Below, in pieces: positions 18,290-26,572 of a stretch of DNA of 64,000 nt. The notes under the pieces were generated by a model that saw only the letters and a program-made list of their open reading frames with translations, was not told the DNA's origin and made no database searches. The DNA lies in the NCBI GenBank assembly GCA_038993745.2, contig CP160629.1:1798001-1862000 (forward strand), in the 5' to 3' direction. Position 1 is the first letter of the stretch, and every line of letters starts with the position of its first letter. A program made the translations under genes and the position numbers. This stretch comes from Aliivibrio fischeri. GTDB lineage: Bacteria; Pseudomonadota; Gammaproteobacteria; Enterobacterales; Vibrionaceae.

Positions 18290-18898
18290 ATGAGCAAAGA
18301 TTTAGACGCGCAAATTGATGAATTAAAACTACTAACTGGTACATCAAAAATAACAGAACTAGCTCAAGCTCTAGGCGTTGCTAGAAACACAGTTCAAACT
18401 TGGAAGATTCGTGGAAAGATTCCTGACCGTATTTTTATCAAAGCAAAGCAAGTCGCTGAAGGTTTAACAAATAGCGAAACTAAGTACATTGAATTAGATT
18501 TTTATGATGTAGAAGTGAGTGCAGGTTCAGGAACATTAGTTGTTCAAGAGAATCAGCCTGAAGGCATCGCTTTTAGTCGTAATTTCATCACTAATGAAAT
18601 TGGTGTACGACCAAACAATATATTCTTGATGCCCGTTCGTGGTGATAGTATGACTCCAACGCTACAGAACCAAGCTGTAATAATGGTAAACCGCATTGAA
18701 GATTTCACAGGTGATGGAATTTATGTTTTCCGTTTCGATGGTCAATTGATGGTCAAACGCCTTCAATTCACCAAAGCAGGTTTAAGTATTGTGAGTGATA
18801 ATGAAACTTACGAGAAATGGGAACTAACAAGAAAAGAAATGACTACCTTTGATTTTGAAATCATCGGTGAAGTAGTGTGGGCTGGGCAGAAAATCTAA
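18290..18898 (+). CDS. CI-type repressor with S24 autoprotease domain
   Basis: 202 residues from ATG 18290. N-terminal helix-turn-helix at about residues 19-40 (ITELAQALGVARNTVQTW) and C-terminal LexA/CI peptidase with nucleophile Ser120 (RGDSM), general base Lys156 (MVKRL) and a probable Ala78-Gly79 cleavage site. It should keep lysogeny by repressing the early operon and be inactivated by RecA during DNA damage. Upstream in-frame codons to 18248 lack a start context. The two cargo genes follow in the same direction and may be expressed in the lysogen. Confidence 0.92.
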   Translation: MSKDLDAQIDELKLLTGTSKITELAQALGVARNTVQTWKIRGKIPDRIFIKAKQVAEGLTNSETKYIELDFYDVEVSAGSGTLVVQENQPEGIAFSRNFITNEIGVRPNNIFLMPVRGDSMTPTLQNQAVIMVNRIEDFTGDGIYVFRFDGQLMVKRLQFTKAGLSIVSDNETYEKWELTRKEMTTFDFEIIGEVVWAGQKI

Positions 18899-18950
18899 AC
18901 CCACATCATCCATAAAATACAAATAATTAATAAAATATAGGCTAGGAAAA

Positions 18951-19841
18951 ATGACAAAATTAGATCAACACGGACAACCGATAAATACCAATTTCTGTCA
19001 CCATGAAAACAAAGTTAAAGCTCTTTTAGCTTTAAGAGGTATTCTGCAAGGTGTAACAGCCGACACAAAATTGAATGATACAGAAGTCCTATTCTTGGAT
19101 GTTTGGCTAAAAAATGATGACACGCTCAAAAGTGATGGTGATTTTCTCGATCTTAAAGATATTATCGAAGATGTATTAGAAGATGGCATTATTGAACAGC
19201 ATGAATTAAACGAAATTCAAGAAGTTATGAATGATGTTATTCAATATGGATATCAAGATATTTGGAATATTGATGCTCTAACAAACCAATTATTGGGTTT
19301 CCTTCAAGGCATAACTTCTGATGATAATTTAAATGATAAAGAAATCATAAAACTAACTAATTTATTAAAGGAAAATAATGAAGTAACTGAGAAATGGCCT
19401 GGTAATGTTATTAAAGCACGTTTAAATAACGTTCTTGCAGACGGCATAATCGATGAAGAAGAGCGTGCAGATTTGCTTCTAATGCTTAAGGGGATTTGTG
19501 GTCAACAATTTACTGATACTGGTCTTGCAGAATGTGCCGCAACAGATTGTTTCTCTAAAGATATAATTATTGAGTCAATCGAAAATAAACACATCTGTTT
19601 TACAGGTAAGTTTATGTCTGGAAATAGAAAAACAATAGAGTCGATAGCCAAAAAACACAAAGCAAATACTCGTAAAGATGTTGTTCAAGCTCTTGATTAT
19701 TTAATTATAGGTTCAATGGCAAGTCGTGATTGGAAATTTACTAGTCATGGAAGAAAAATAGAAGCTGCTTTATCCAATCAACAAAAAGGACTACCTGTTC
19801 AAATTATCACGGAAGAAACATGGGTTAAATACATTAAATAA
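18951..19841 (+). CDS. TerB-like double repeat plus C-terminal BRCT protein, prophage cargo
   Basis: 296 residues, ATG 18951 after AGGAAAA. Two similar acidic helical repeats at about 20-95 and 112-185 (ILQGVTADTKLNDTE, FLQGITSDDNLNDKE; each ends with an EDGII- or ADGII-type loop) resemble TerB/EF-hand-like acidic domains. The C-terminus from about residue 213 is a BRCT domain (HICFTGKF, RKDV, DYLIIG), as in NAD-dependent DNA ligase. Two bases separate it from the ion-channel gene, so the pair is an operon. Location between cI and int is typical for lysogenic-conversion or anti-phage genes. Function unknown. Confidence 0.65.
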   Translation: MTKLDQHGQPINTNFCHHENKVKALLALRGILQGVTADTKLNDTEVLFLDVWLKNDDTLKSDGDFLDLKDIIEDVLEDGIIEQHELNEIQEVMNDVIQYGYQDIWNIDALTNQLLGFLQGITSDDNLNDKEIIKLTNLLKENNEVTEKWPGNVIKARLNNVLADGIIDEEERADLLLMLKGICGQQFTDTGLAECAATDCFSKDIIIESIENKHICFTGKFMSGNRKTIESIAKKHKANTRKDVVQALDYLIIGSMASRDWKFTSHGRKIEAALSNQQKGLPVQIITEETWVKYIK

Positions 19842-19843
19842 TT

Positions 19844-20608
19844 ATGAATAACCTAACTAAGAATGAAGCGGCGAAAATTGGGCCGTTTCAATTTTTCACT
19901 CTTATATTATCAATTTATGTACTACTCGCTTTATTTGTTGAAAGTGCATTTACTTTATCACCAGATATTGTTGAAATTCTAAGAATCACCGATAACTTTA
20001 TTTGTTTCTTTTTCTTAACTGATTTTTTCATCAGACTTAAACAAGCTGAAAATAAAAAAACATTTATGAAATGGGGATGGATTGATTTTATATCTAGTAT
20101 TCCAATGCTAGATATTTTCCGTTACGGAAGAATTGTTCGAGTTGTTCGAGTTCTTAGACTTCTTCGTGCGGTTCGTTCTACCAAAGTAATGCTAAGCTAT
20201 GTTTTTAGAAACAGAACTCAAGGAACTTTTTCTTTAGTCTCAGCAGTTTCTATTATTCTAGTTATATTTGGATCAATTGCTGTATTACAACTAGAGCAAG
20301 GCGTCGAAGGCGCAAATATTCAAAATGCGACTGACGCATTATGGTGGGCATTTGTAACTATCACGACTGTTGGTTATGGTGATTTTTATCCAATAACTTT
20401 CGAAGGTCGAATTATTGCAGCTATATTAATGACTGCTGGTGTTGGTTTATTTGGTACTTTTACAGGCTTTGTTGCTTCATGGTTTTTAGAAGAATCAGAA
20501 GAAGATCAAGGACAGCATATTATCGCAAACCTAAAAAATGAAGTTTCTGAATTAAAGAATGATATTCAAGAACTGAAAGAATTAATCAAAAAGCAAACTG
20601 ATAAATAA
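19844..20608 (+). CDS. Voltage-gated-type potassium channel, prophage cargo
   Basis: 254 residues with a Kv-like plan: S1 (about 16-34), S2 (48-63), S3, an Arg-rich S4 (RYGRIVRVVRVLRLLRAVR at about 94-111), S5 (128-148), selectivity filter TTVGYGD (174-180), S6 (190-214) and a C-terminal coiled coil (about 225-252) likely for tetramer assembly. It starts two bases after the TerB/BRCT gene and has no clear ribosome site, so it is probably translationally coupled. Inference: triggered opening could collapse membrane potential, like a phage-exclusion effector. Confidence 0.85.
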   Translation: MNNLTKNEAAKIGPFQFFTLILSIYVLLALFVESAFTLSPDIVEILRITDNFICFFFLTDFFIRLKQAENKKTFMKWGWIDFISSIPMLDIFRYGRIVRVVRVLRLLRAVRSTKVMLSYVFRNRTQGTFSLVSAVSIILVIFGSIAVLQLEQGVEGANIQNATDALWWAFVTITTVGYGDFYPITFEGRIIAAILMTAGVGLFGTFTGFVASWFLEESEEDQGQHIIANLKNEVSELKNDIQELKELIKKQTDK

Positions 20609-20621
20609 TTTAAATCACTGA

Positions 20622-20646
20622 CCTTGCATGATTAAACTATGCAAGG
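20622..20646. terminator. Hairpin after the channel gene
   Basis: CCTTGCAT (20622-20629), nine-base loop, ATGCAAGG (20639-20646). No clear T-run, so termination is uncertain. Confidence 0.4.
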
Positions 20647-20659
20647 CCAGACCTTGTCA

Positions 20660-20743
20660 TTACTTAAGCGCAGTTATAATCGCTGCAATTGCATACAACA
20701 TTTCAGGCGTCACATTGAAATGAAAAAATAAATCTATTGCCAT
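20660..20743 (-). CDS. 27-residue hydrophobic peptide
   Basis: ATG 20743 preceded by AAGGAAAATT, stop at 20660. The peptide starts MAIDLFFHFNVTPEM and ends in a hydrophobic helix (LYAIAAIITALK). A good ribosome site and membrane-like composition suggest a real small protein, perhaps of the type I toxin sort, opposite in direction to its neighbours. The short length means chance is not excluded. Confidence 0.4.
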   Translation of the reverse strand: MAIDLFFHFNVTPEMLYAIAAIITALK

Positions 20744-21087
20744 AATTTTCCTTAAATATTAAGCCTTAACTACAGCACGTAGGTAAGTACTTTTTTTAAG
20801 TCTAACAGCTTAATTTGCTCGTGCACGGCACAAAAATTATAACAAATATATCCCCTAAAACATTTCATCAAATTATATAAAAGATCAATAAACTTTAGTT
20901 AACTTAAGCCTCATTACAAAATCACAAAAAACCTTTTAGAAACAGAAAAATAGATAAGCAAGTGTGATATTAATCCCAAATATAACATTAATATTAATCT
21001 TCGAATGTTTGTCTCCGTTTATTTAAAACATTGAAATTTATATCGCAATCAAATACTGTTCATATATACAGTTATTTGGTGTTATAT
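20744..21087. other. Non-coding region upstream of int
   Basis: AT-rich, no gene seen. An ACTGT...ACAGT inverted repeat lies at about 21056-21072, and the 11-mer ATATATACAGT at 21062-21072 recurs exactly at 22164-22174 inside the att-like repeat, so these may be integrase arm-type sites. Confidence 0.4.
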
Positions 21088-22128
21088 ATGACAGTTCGTA
21101 AATTAGATGATGGAAAAAAGAACCCTTGGCTTTGTGATGTATACCCCCAAGGCCGTAAAAGTAAACGAGTTCGAAAGCGCTTCGCCACTAAAGGTGAAGC
21201 TCTTGCTTATGAAAAATTCATTTTAATTGAATCAAACGATAAACCTTGGCTTACAGAAAAGTTGGATAATCGACGTCTATCTGATCTTATTGATATATGG
21301 TTTCAATTACATGGTAAACACCTTAAATCTGGTGCTCATGTTAAGCGTCGGTTGGAAATAATTAGTGAACAAATGCTAAACCCCCTAGCAAGAACGCTAA
21401 CCCCTGCTGATTTTGTTCAATATCGCGCAGCTCGAAAAACAATATCAAAGCATAATGGCCGTCATGGTGAAGAACTTTCTTCTAGCTCTCATAATTTCGA
21501 TCTACTAATACTACAAAGCATGTTTAATTTTTTAATCGAGATTAAAGAATGGCTCCAACCTAACCCTATTCATGGAATTAAGAAAATTAAAAAAAATGAG
21601 CATGAATTAGCGTTCTTAACTCACGAGCAAATTGATGAGTTATTTAAAATTATAAATAAAAGCCCTATTGCAGATCAGTTGGCTGCTATTTTTAAAATTT
21701 GTTTATCTACAGGTGCTCGCATAATGGAAGCTGTTAATTTGCAAGGTTCTCAAATCTCACCATACAAAATAACTTTTACTCAAACGAAAGGTAAAAAAAA
21801 TCGAACAGTTCCTATTTCTGAAGAGTTATATAGTGAAATTTATAAACCAACATCTGGCCGAATATTTACATGCTGCTATGGCGTAACCCACAAATGGCTT
21901 ACCACAGCCCTTCCTAATTTACCCAAAGGACAGGCAACACATGTACTAAGGCACACTTTTGCTTCTCATTTTATGATGAATGGTGGCAATATCATTGTAT
22001 TACAGAAAATCCTTGGGCATGTGGATATTAAGCAAACAATGGTTTACGCTCATTTTTCACCAGATCATCTAAATGATGCCATTGAGCTAAACCCTTTGTA
22101 TCGCAGTCAAAAAATGACTACAAAATGA
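21088..22128 (+). CDS. int: Tyrosine-recombinase phage integrase (HP1/K139 type)
   Basis: 346 residues from ATG 21088 (MTVRKLDD), preferred over an ATG at 21031 because HP1-like integrases start this way. An N-terminal AP2-like arm-binding domain (NPWLCDVYPQGRKSKRVRKRFATKGEA) comes first. The catalytic domain shows Arg in STGARIMEA, Lys in TKGKKNRTV, HVLRHTFAS, the LGH histidine and the nucleophile Tyr in MVYAHF. Its last codons lie inside the direct repeat shared with 24,580, so the att site abuts the gene. It joins the phage to the xthA start. Confidence 0.93.
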   Translation: MTVRKLDDGKKNPWLCDVYPQGRKSKRVRKRFATKGEALAYEKFILIESNDKPWLTEKLDNRRLSDLIDIWFQLHGKHLKSGAHVKRRLEIISEQMLNPLARTLTPADFVQYRAARKTISKHNGRHGEELSSSSHNFDLLILQSMFNFLIEIKEWLQPNPIHGIKKIKKNEHELAFLTHEQIDELFKIINKSPIADQLAAIFKICLSTGARIMEAVNLQGSQISPYKITFTQTKGKKNRTVPISEELYSEIYKPTSGRIFTCCYGVTHKWLTTALPNLPKGQATHVLRHTFASHFMMNGGNIIVLQKILGHVDIKQTMVYAHFSPDHLNDAIELNPLYRSQKMTTK

Positions 22129-22262
22129 CTCAAAAAAATACCTTTATATTGAATTATATGTTTATATATACAGTAACGAAAAAATATAAGTCATTGTAAA
22201 ATAAGAAATCAATTAAAAATCAAAAGGTTAAAATTCTGATGAAAGTAATCTCATTTAATATT
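22107..22262 (+). repeat. att-like direct repeat, copy 1 (int end to xthA start codons)
   Basis: Colinear without gaps with 24580-24735. From the end of int to ATGAAAGTAAT it has about 11 mismatches in roughly 143 bases. It ends in a truncated xthA start: ATG 22239 reads MKVISFNIK then stop. This is the right att site of the large prophage. Confidence 0.88.
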
Positions 22263-22855
22263 AAATAATTATTTAATGCGTTTACTTTCATCTAGTTACA
22301 AGAGATAAAGATTAATACTGACACAAAAATGACTACAACATCATCTTTATCTATATTTACCGTTAGTTTTTATTCAAATAATAGTTGTTCTAAATCAAAA
22401 GTTATATTTAGTAATAATATAACTAATGCCTAACATTGCATTAACCATTGTGATGCAACATTCATTATAACCACTAATATAGAAGTAGTTTATCACTTAG
22501 AACCAAAAAATATAGGATGATATACCGTCAAACATATCAATTACATTCCTCTTAGATATCCTTCACAGTATAAAAAACTCGTATCTATTGATATTTTACA
22601 CATCAAAAAACCAGGCTCATTGTATATTCAATTGAGATGCCAGTTATCTCAGTTTTAGATTTTTAGCTTATGTTTCAACGGAAAGAAGGTATTGTCCTTC
22701 TGTTTATATCGATGGCAATGTAGATCGTATAGAACTCATGAATCAAGTAAGAATAAAATTGATTATCAAAGATTTAATGTGAACATACGATGGTTACCTG
22801 ATCTGCGGTTATATACTTCACCGTAATCAGAGCATATTTAATAAGGAAAATAAAT
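22263..22855. other. 593-base AT-rich region upstream of the cytolysin gene
   Basis: No intact gene. Translated stretches around 22,670-22,800 look like they could be remains of a coding sequence but have stops and no recognisable family. The promoter of the cytolysin gene should lie near the 3' end. Confidence 0.4.
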
Positions 22856-24314
22856 ATGGACATAACAGCAGAAATTAAAAAATCAACAACTCCAACCTCT
22901 TTTACTTCTAAAATTACAGATATAGATAAGGGTATATTTGGTTTATCATACGACCCGAATAAAGTTTTATCCTATGATGGAGAAACTATTACAGATTTTA
23001 TTCCTGCAAAAGGAACTTGGGAAAATGATAAATTCAGAGTCACTACAAAAAACAAACGGCATATCGAAGATAAAATGTTTGATATTTCCGAAATTACAGG
23101 TAATGGTAGTAAACTTTATTTAGGCGGTATATTACTTGCAAACCAAAGATTAATAGAAAATATGCCAACAGAAGTAGCTTGTGATAAAAAACCAATAACA
23201 ATAAGAGTTAATAATTTGTTTGGTTTACCATCAGAAGAATCAATTGCCAAGATCGCTAACCCGTCACACAGTTCAGTTATGGCTAAAATTGATGATATAG
23301 CTAAACTATGGATTGACAAATATAGTTCTAAATATCAACCTAGCACTATTTTAACATATAAAGAAGATATGCTTCACTCTGAAGCACAATTAATTACTCA
23401 CTTTGGTTTGGAATCAAAAAACTTTCTACAACACTAAGCATTGATTTCTCAATGACTGAAAATAAACAAATTTATATATGCCGTATTAAACAGGTATATT
23501 ATTCAGCAACAATGGATAGTGTAACCCTACCATCAACTTTAATCAGCGATAGCGTAAATTGGTCTGAATTAGTAAAAAAAGGGGTTAATGATAAAAACCC
23601 ACCTGTATACGTTAATAATATTGATTTTGGACGTATTATTTATGTCAAAATGGAAACATCAAGTACAAATATTAAGGCAAAAGAAGCTTTCTCAGCAATC
23701 ATTAAAGGTGTTGATATATCTCAAGATGCAGAATTAAAAAGTATAATTGAAAATTCATCATACAACCTTGTTGTCCTTGGTGGAGGTATTCATAGCGGTG
23801 CTGGAATTTCCTCTATTGAGGAAATTAAAGATATCATTCAAAAAGGTATGTCATTTAGTGCGCAAAATACAGCTTACCCAATATCATATTCAACAACTTT
23901 TTTAAAAGATAACCAAACTGCAACGATTACAACTCGTACTGACTATGTTGAGACTAAAAATGAAATCTATACGTCAGGAGAAATAAACTTAAAACTTGAC
24001 GGAGCCTATGTTGCTAAATTTACAGTAGAATGGGATGAAATTTATTTTGATGACAAAGGTAAAGAAAAATCAACTCGAAAATATTGGGATGGTAACGGCG
24101 TAGAACGAACATCTCTTTACACTACAGTAATTCCACTAAAAGCAAATTCAAAAAATATTCATATAATGGCACAAGGTGCAACAGGGTTACTTTGGGAACC
24201 TTGGAGAACTAGTTTTAATAAATTCCATATTCCTCTAGTTAAAAACAGAAGTGTTGCTCTTTGGGGACAACACTTAATCAAGTTTCTTGGGTTGAACCAA
24301 GTAATGACTTATAA
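22856..24314 (+). pseudogene. Cholesterol-dependent cytolysin with intermedilysin-like undecapeptide, two frame breaks
   Basis: Pore-forming toxin of the thiol-activated cytolysin family (PF01289). Frame 1 from ATG 22856 (AAGGA upstream) gives the N-terminal domains (DGETITDFIPAKG, FGLPSEESIAKI). It breaks at the six-A run 23,416-23,421; with one more A it reads KKLSTTLSIDFS into the second frame. That frame has KQVYYSATMD, PPVYVNNIDFGRIIYVKMET, the TMH regions and the C-terminal domain with undecapeptide GATGLLWEPWR (24175-24207). A second missing base near 24,267 hides the cholesterol-motif WGTTL and stop at 24314. Repaired length 486. No signal peptide is seen, as in pneumolysin. Confidence 0.88.
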
Positions 24315-24579
24315 ACATTTTTAGATATATGTAATATATTCATAATTCTTAATTAATATCAGTCATAGCATCTGCAGTTATCTTATCAATAACGACATTT
24401 GCTATGGCTTATAGTTGATAAAGAGAAAAACGAAAGTTTATATTTGTAAAAATTGTCCGTAAATATATTCCAGAATTCAAATTTACATATTTAATACAGT
24501 AAACCTCCTAAATATCTTAATACTAAATCACAAGACTTCGAATCTTCGCTCACGTTCCTAAAGAATTAACCCACCACAA
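24315..24579. other. AT-rich non-coding region after the cytolysin gene
   Basis: No gene. A nested inverted repeat, CATAGCA/TGCTATG around GTTAT/ATAAC, lies at about 24,363-24,410 and could be a transcript-end structure, but there is no T-run. Confidence 0.4.
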
Positions 24580-24735
24580 TCAAAAAATGACTACAAAATG
24601 ACTCAAAAAAATACCTTTATATTGAGTTATATGTTTATATACACAGTAGAGAGAAAACATAAGTCATTGTAATATAAGAAATCTATTTAAAATCAAAAGG
24701 TTAATATTCTAATGAAAGTAATAAGCTTTAATATA
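24580..24735 (+). repeat. att-like direct repeat, copy 2 (upstream and start of xthA)
   Basis: Second copy of 22107-22262. It includes the relic of an int 3' end, the AAAAGG ribosome-site region and the ATG of the full-length xthA. The phage side therefore supplies the leader of the present xthA. Confidence 0.88.
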
Positions 24736-25517
24736 AATGGCCTTCGTGCTCGCCTTCACCAATTACAAGCTATCATTGATAAGCACAACCCTGATGTTAT
24801 TGGTCTTCAAGAGATCAAAGTTCATAATGAAATGTTCCCAGTCGAAGCAGTAGAAGCGATGGGCTATAAAGTGTACTTCCATGGCCAAAAAGCACATTAC
24901 GGTGTGGCTATGCTATGTAAACAAGAACCAATTTCTGTGCAATATGGTTTTGATACGGATACAGAAGAACATCAAAAGCGCATGATCATGACAACTCATC
25001 AGCGTGAAGACGGCTCAAAAGTAACGATAATGAATGGTTACTTTCCGCAAGGTGACAATATTAAGCACGAAACAAAATTTCCTTATAAGCGTCAATTCTA
25101 CAAAGATTTGATGACTCACTTGCATACACACCATACTAATGATGAAGAGATCATCGTCATGGGCGATATTAATATCAGCCCTATCGATGCAGATATCGGT
25201 ATCGGTGAACCAAACGCAAAACGTTGGTTAAAAACAGGCAAATGCTCATTCCAACCAGAAGAGCGTGAATGGTTACAAACATTAAAAGATTGGGGTTTGA
25301 AGACACGTTCCGTAATATTCACCCTGAAGTAACCGATCAATTCTCGTGGTTTGATTATCGTTCAAAAGGGTTTGTAGATAACCGTGGTTTACGCATTGAT
25401 GTCATTATGGCAACACCAACATTAGCAGTAAAATGTACAGAATCTGGCATTGATTACGAATTACGTGGTATTGAAAAGCCTTCTGATCACGCACCAATTT
25501 GGTCAACATTCAAATAA
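24712..25517 (+). pseudogene. xthA: Exonuclease III, frame break
   Basis: AP endonuclease and 3'-5' exonuclease of base-excision repair. The first frame runs to [22 protein letters not shown] and then leaves phase. The second frame continues [21 protein letters not shown], the NRGLRID block and the catalytic KPSDHAP. One base is missing at about 25,296-25,300; with it the length is 268 residues, exactly that of E. coli XthA. Catalytic residues (QEIK, MGDINI, SDH) are otherwise intact. Its 5' end lies in the att-like repeat, so the leader is element-derived. The break may be a read error in a normally conserved gene. Confidence 0.9.
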
Positions 25518-25524
25518 TATGTTT

Positions 25525-25555
25525 AGCCCTCACCTATTTGTGAGGGCTTTTTTAT
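25525..25555 (+). terminator. xthA terminator
   Basis: AGCCCTCAC (25525-25533), six-base loop, GTGAGGGCT (25540-25548), then a T-run. Confidence 0.85.
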
Positions 25556-25591
25556 CCCAATCAATGGCACGATTGGTATTAAGGAAATACA

Positions 25592-26242
25592 ATGAAATTA
25601 TTCATCTTTGATCACTGTCCATTTTGTATGAAAGCAAAAATGGTTGCAGGTATAAAAAAGCTACCCGTTGAATTTGTTTATCTTCAAAATGATGATGTGA
25701 ATGCTCGCATTGAAAAAGTGGGAGCTAATATGGTGCCTATTTTAGAGAAAAATGATGGTAGCTATATGGCAGAAAGTCTTGATATTGCAAGATATTTAGA
25801 TGAGCATGATCACCATCCAATCATTGAAAAATCAACACACGAAGAAGAGATCTCTGAGTGGCTAAACGCAGCAAGACCACTGTTTGCTAAACTTACTTTT
25901 TCTCGTTGGACTCAACTTGATTTACCTGAATTCGCTCGACCTGAAGCCATTACTTGGTTTACAGAGAAAAAAGAAGAGTTCATTGGGATGAGCTTTGAAC
26001 AAGCATTGACGAACAGTAATGAATATATCAATGCATTAAATCCACTATTGGTTAATGCGAACTTCATTACTCTTCCTTCAGAGAAAGGAAATCAAATCAC
26101 ATGGGATGATATTAACTTTTTCCCATTTATCCGTAATTTAACTGTTGTTAAAGGACTAGATTTTCCACCACACTTAAAAAACTATCTGGAAGAAATAAGT
26201 GAATTAACGGGGGTTCACCTATTTTTTGATGTTGCGGTGTAA
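25592..26242 (+). CDS. grxB: Glutaredoxin 2
   Basis: 216 residues, the normal length of GrxB. The thioredoxin-like N-terminus has the active-site CPFC at residues 9-12, followed by a GST-like helical C-terminal domain. Uses glutathione to reduce protein disulfides in the cytoplasm. ATG 25592 follows AAGGAAATACA. A strong hairpin follows the gene. Confidence 0.92.
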   Translation: MKLFIFDHCPFCMKAKMVAGIKKLPVEFVYLQNDDVNARIEKVGANMVPILEKNDGSYMAESLDIARYLDEHDHHPIIEKSTHEEEISEWLNAARPLFAKLTFSRWTQLDLPEFARPEAITWFTEKKEEFIGMSFEQALTNSNEYINALNPLLVNANFITLPSEKGNQITWDDINFFPFIRNLTVVKGLDFPPHLKNYLEEISELTGVHLFFDVAV

Positions 26243-26263
26243 TAGCCATCTATTTTTAACAAA

Positions 26264-26293
26264 AAAAAGAGCACATTAACGTGCTCTTTTTCT
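26264..26293. terminator. Bidirectional terminator after grxB
   Basis: AAAAAGAGCAC (26264-26274), loop of six, GTGCTCTTTTT (26281-26291). A- and T-runs on both sides serve both strands. Confidence 0.85.
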
Positions 26294-26301
26294 TATCAAA
26301 A

Positions 26302-26424
26302 TCATGAAAACCAACGTTGATACCAAAGTATTTCCCCATGTTCAATAAAATCAAACACACTCAAAAACAATGCACAAATAAAGACTAACTTTACGACTCT
26401 TATCAATATCAACGATAAACTCAT
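26302..26424 (-). CDS. 40-residue small membrane protein
   Basis: ATG 26424 is preceded by AGAGGAAG, and the frame ends at TGA 26302, just before the bidirectional terminator. The product has one hydrophobic segment (LVLICALFLSVF, about residues 13-24) after a basic turn, then an acidic/aromatic tail (IEHGEILWYQRWF). Such a layout is common for real single-span proteins. It is oriented away from the artM end, so it would need its own promoter in 26,425-26,572. Function unknown. Confidence 0.55.
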   Translation of the reverse strand: MSLSLILIRVVKLVFICALFLSVFDFIEHGEILWYQRWFS

Positions 26425-26572
26425 CACTACTTCCTCTAACGAATATTCTATTCATATATACACGATATCTACTTAAATGGATATTAATACCAATCGTCGT
26501 AACTAACTGGTTATCCTAGTTTGTTTATCTACTCGATAACTGTGTTGGAATTGTTGACTGTGAATAAACTAA

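Larger units (their letters stand above)
1..22262. mobile_element. P2-superfamily prophage, int-proximal part (left end outside the window)
   Basis: Contiguous phage genes run from a capsid scaffold/protease cut by the window edge to a tyrosine integrase at 21088-22128. The head genes are P2-like, the baseplate genes Mu-like, and the early region (HUH Rep, CII-like, Cox-like, CI with S24 domain) is of the HP1/K139 type. The right boundary is the att-like repeat at 22107-22262, which contains the first codons of an xthA copy. The left attachment site is not visible. Several structural and replication genes have frame breaks, so functionality is doubtful unless these are sequencing errors. Confidence 0.93.
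22263..24735. mobile_element. Repeat-flanked remnant element carrying a cytolysin gene
   Basis: This segment lies between two att-like repeats and carries one cargo gene and no integrase. The right repeat keeps the last bases of an int gene (24580-24601) that is otherwise gone. The simplest reading is an older element inserted at xthA, mostly deleted, with the large prophage inserted later in tandem. Confidence 0.6.

Noticed and set aside
22107..22262. tRNA gene as the phage target
   Set aside because: No cloverleaf can be drawn; the repeat contains the start of xthA.
22263..22855. Broken transposase or other gene upstream of the cytolysin
   Set aside because: Translations contain stops and I could not match any family; only reported as a possible remnant.
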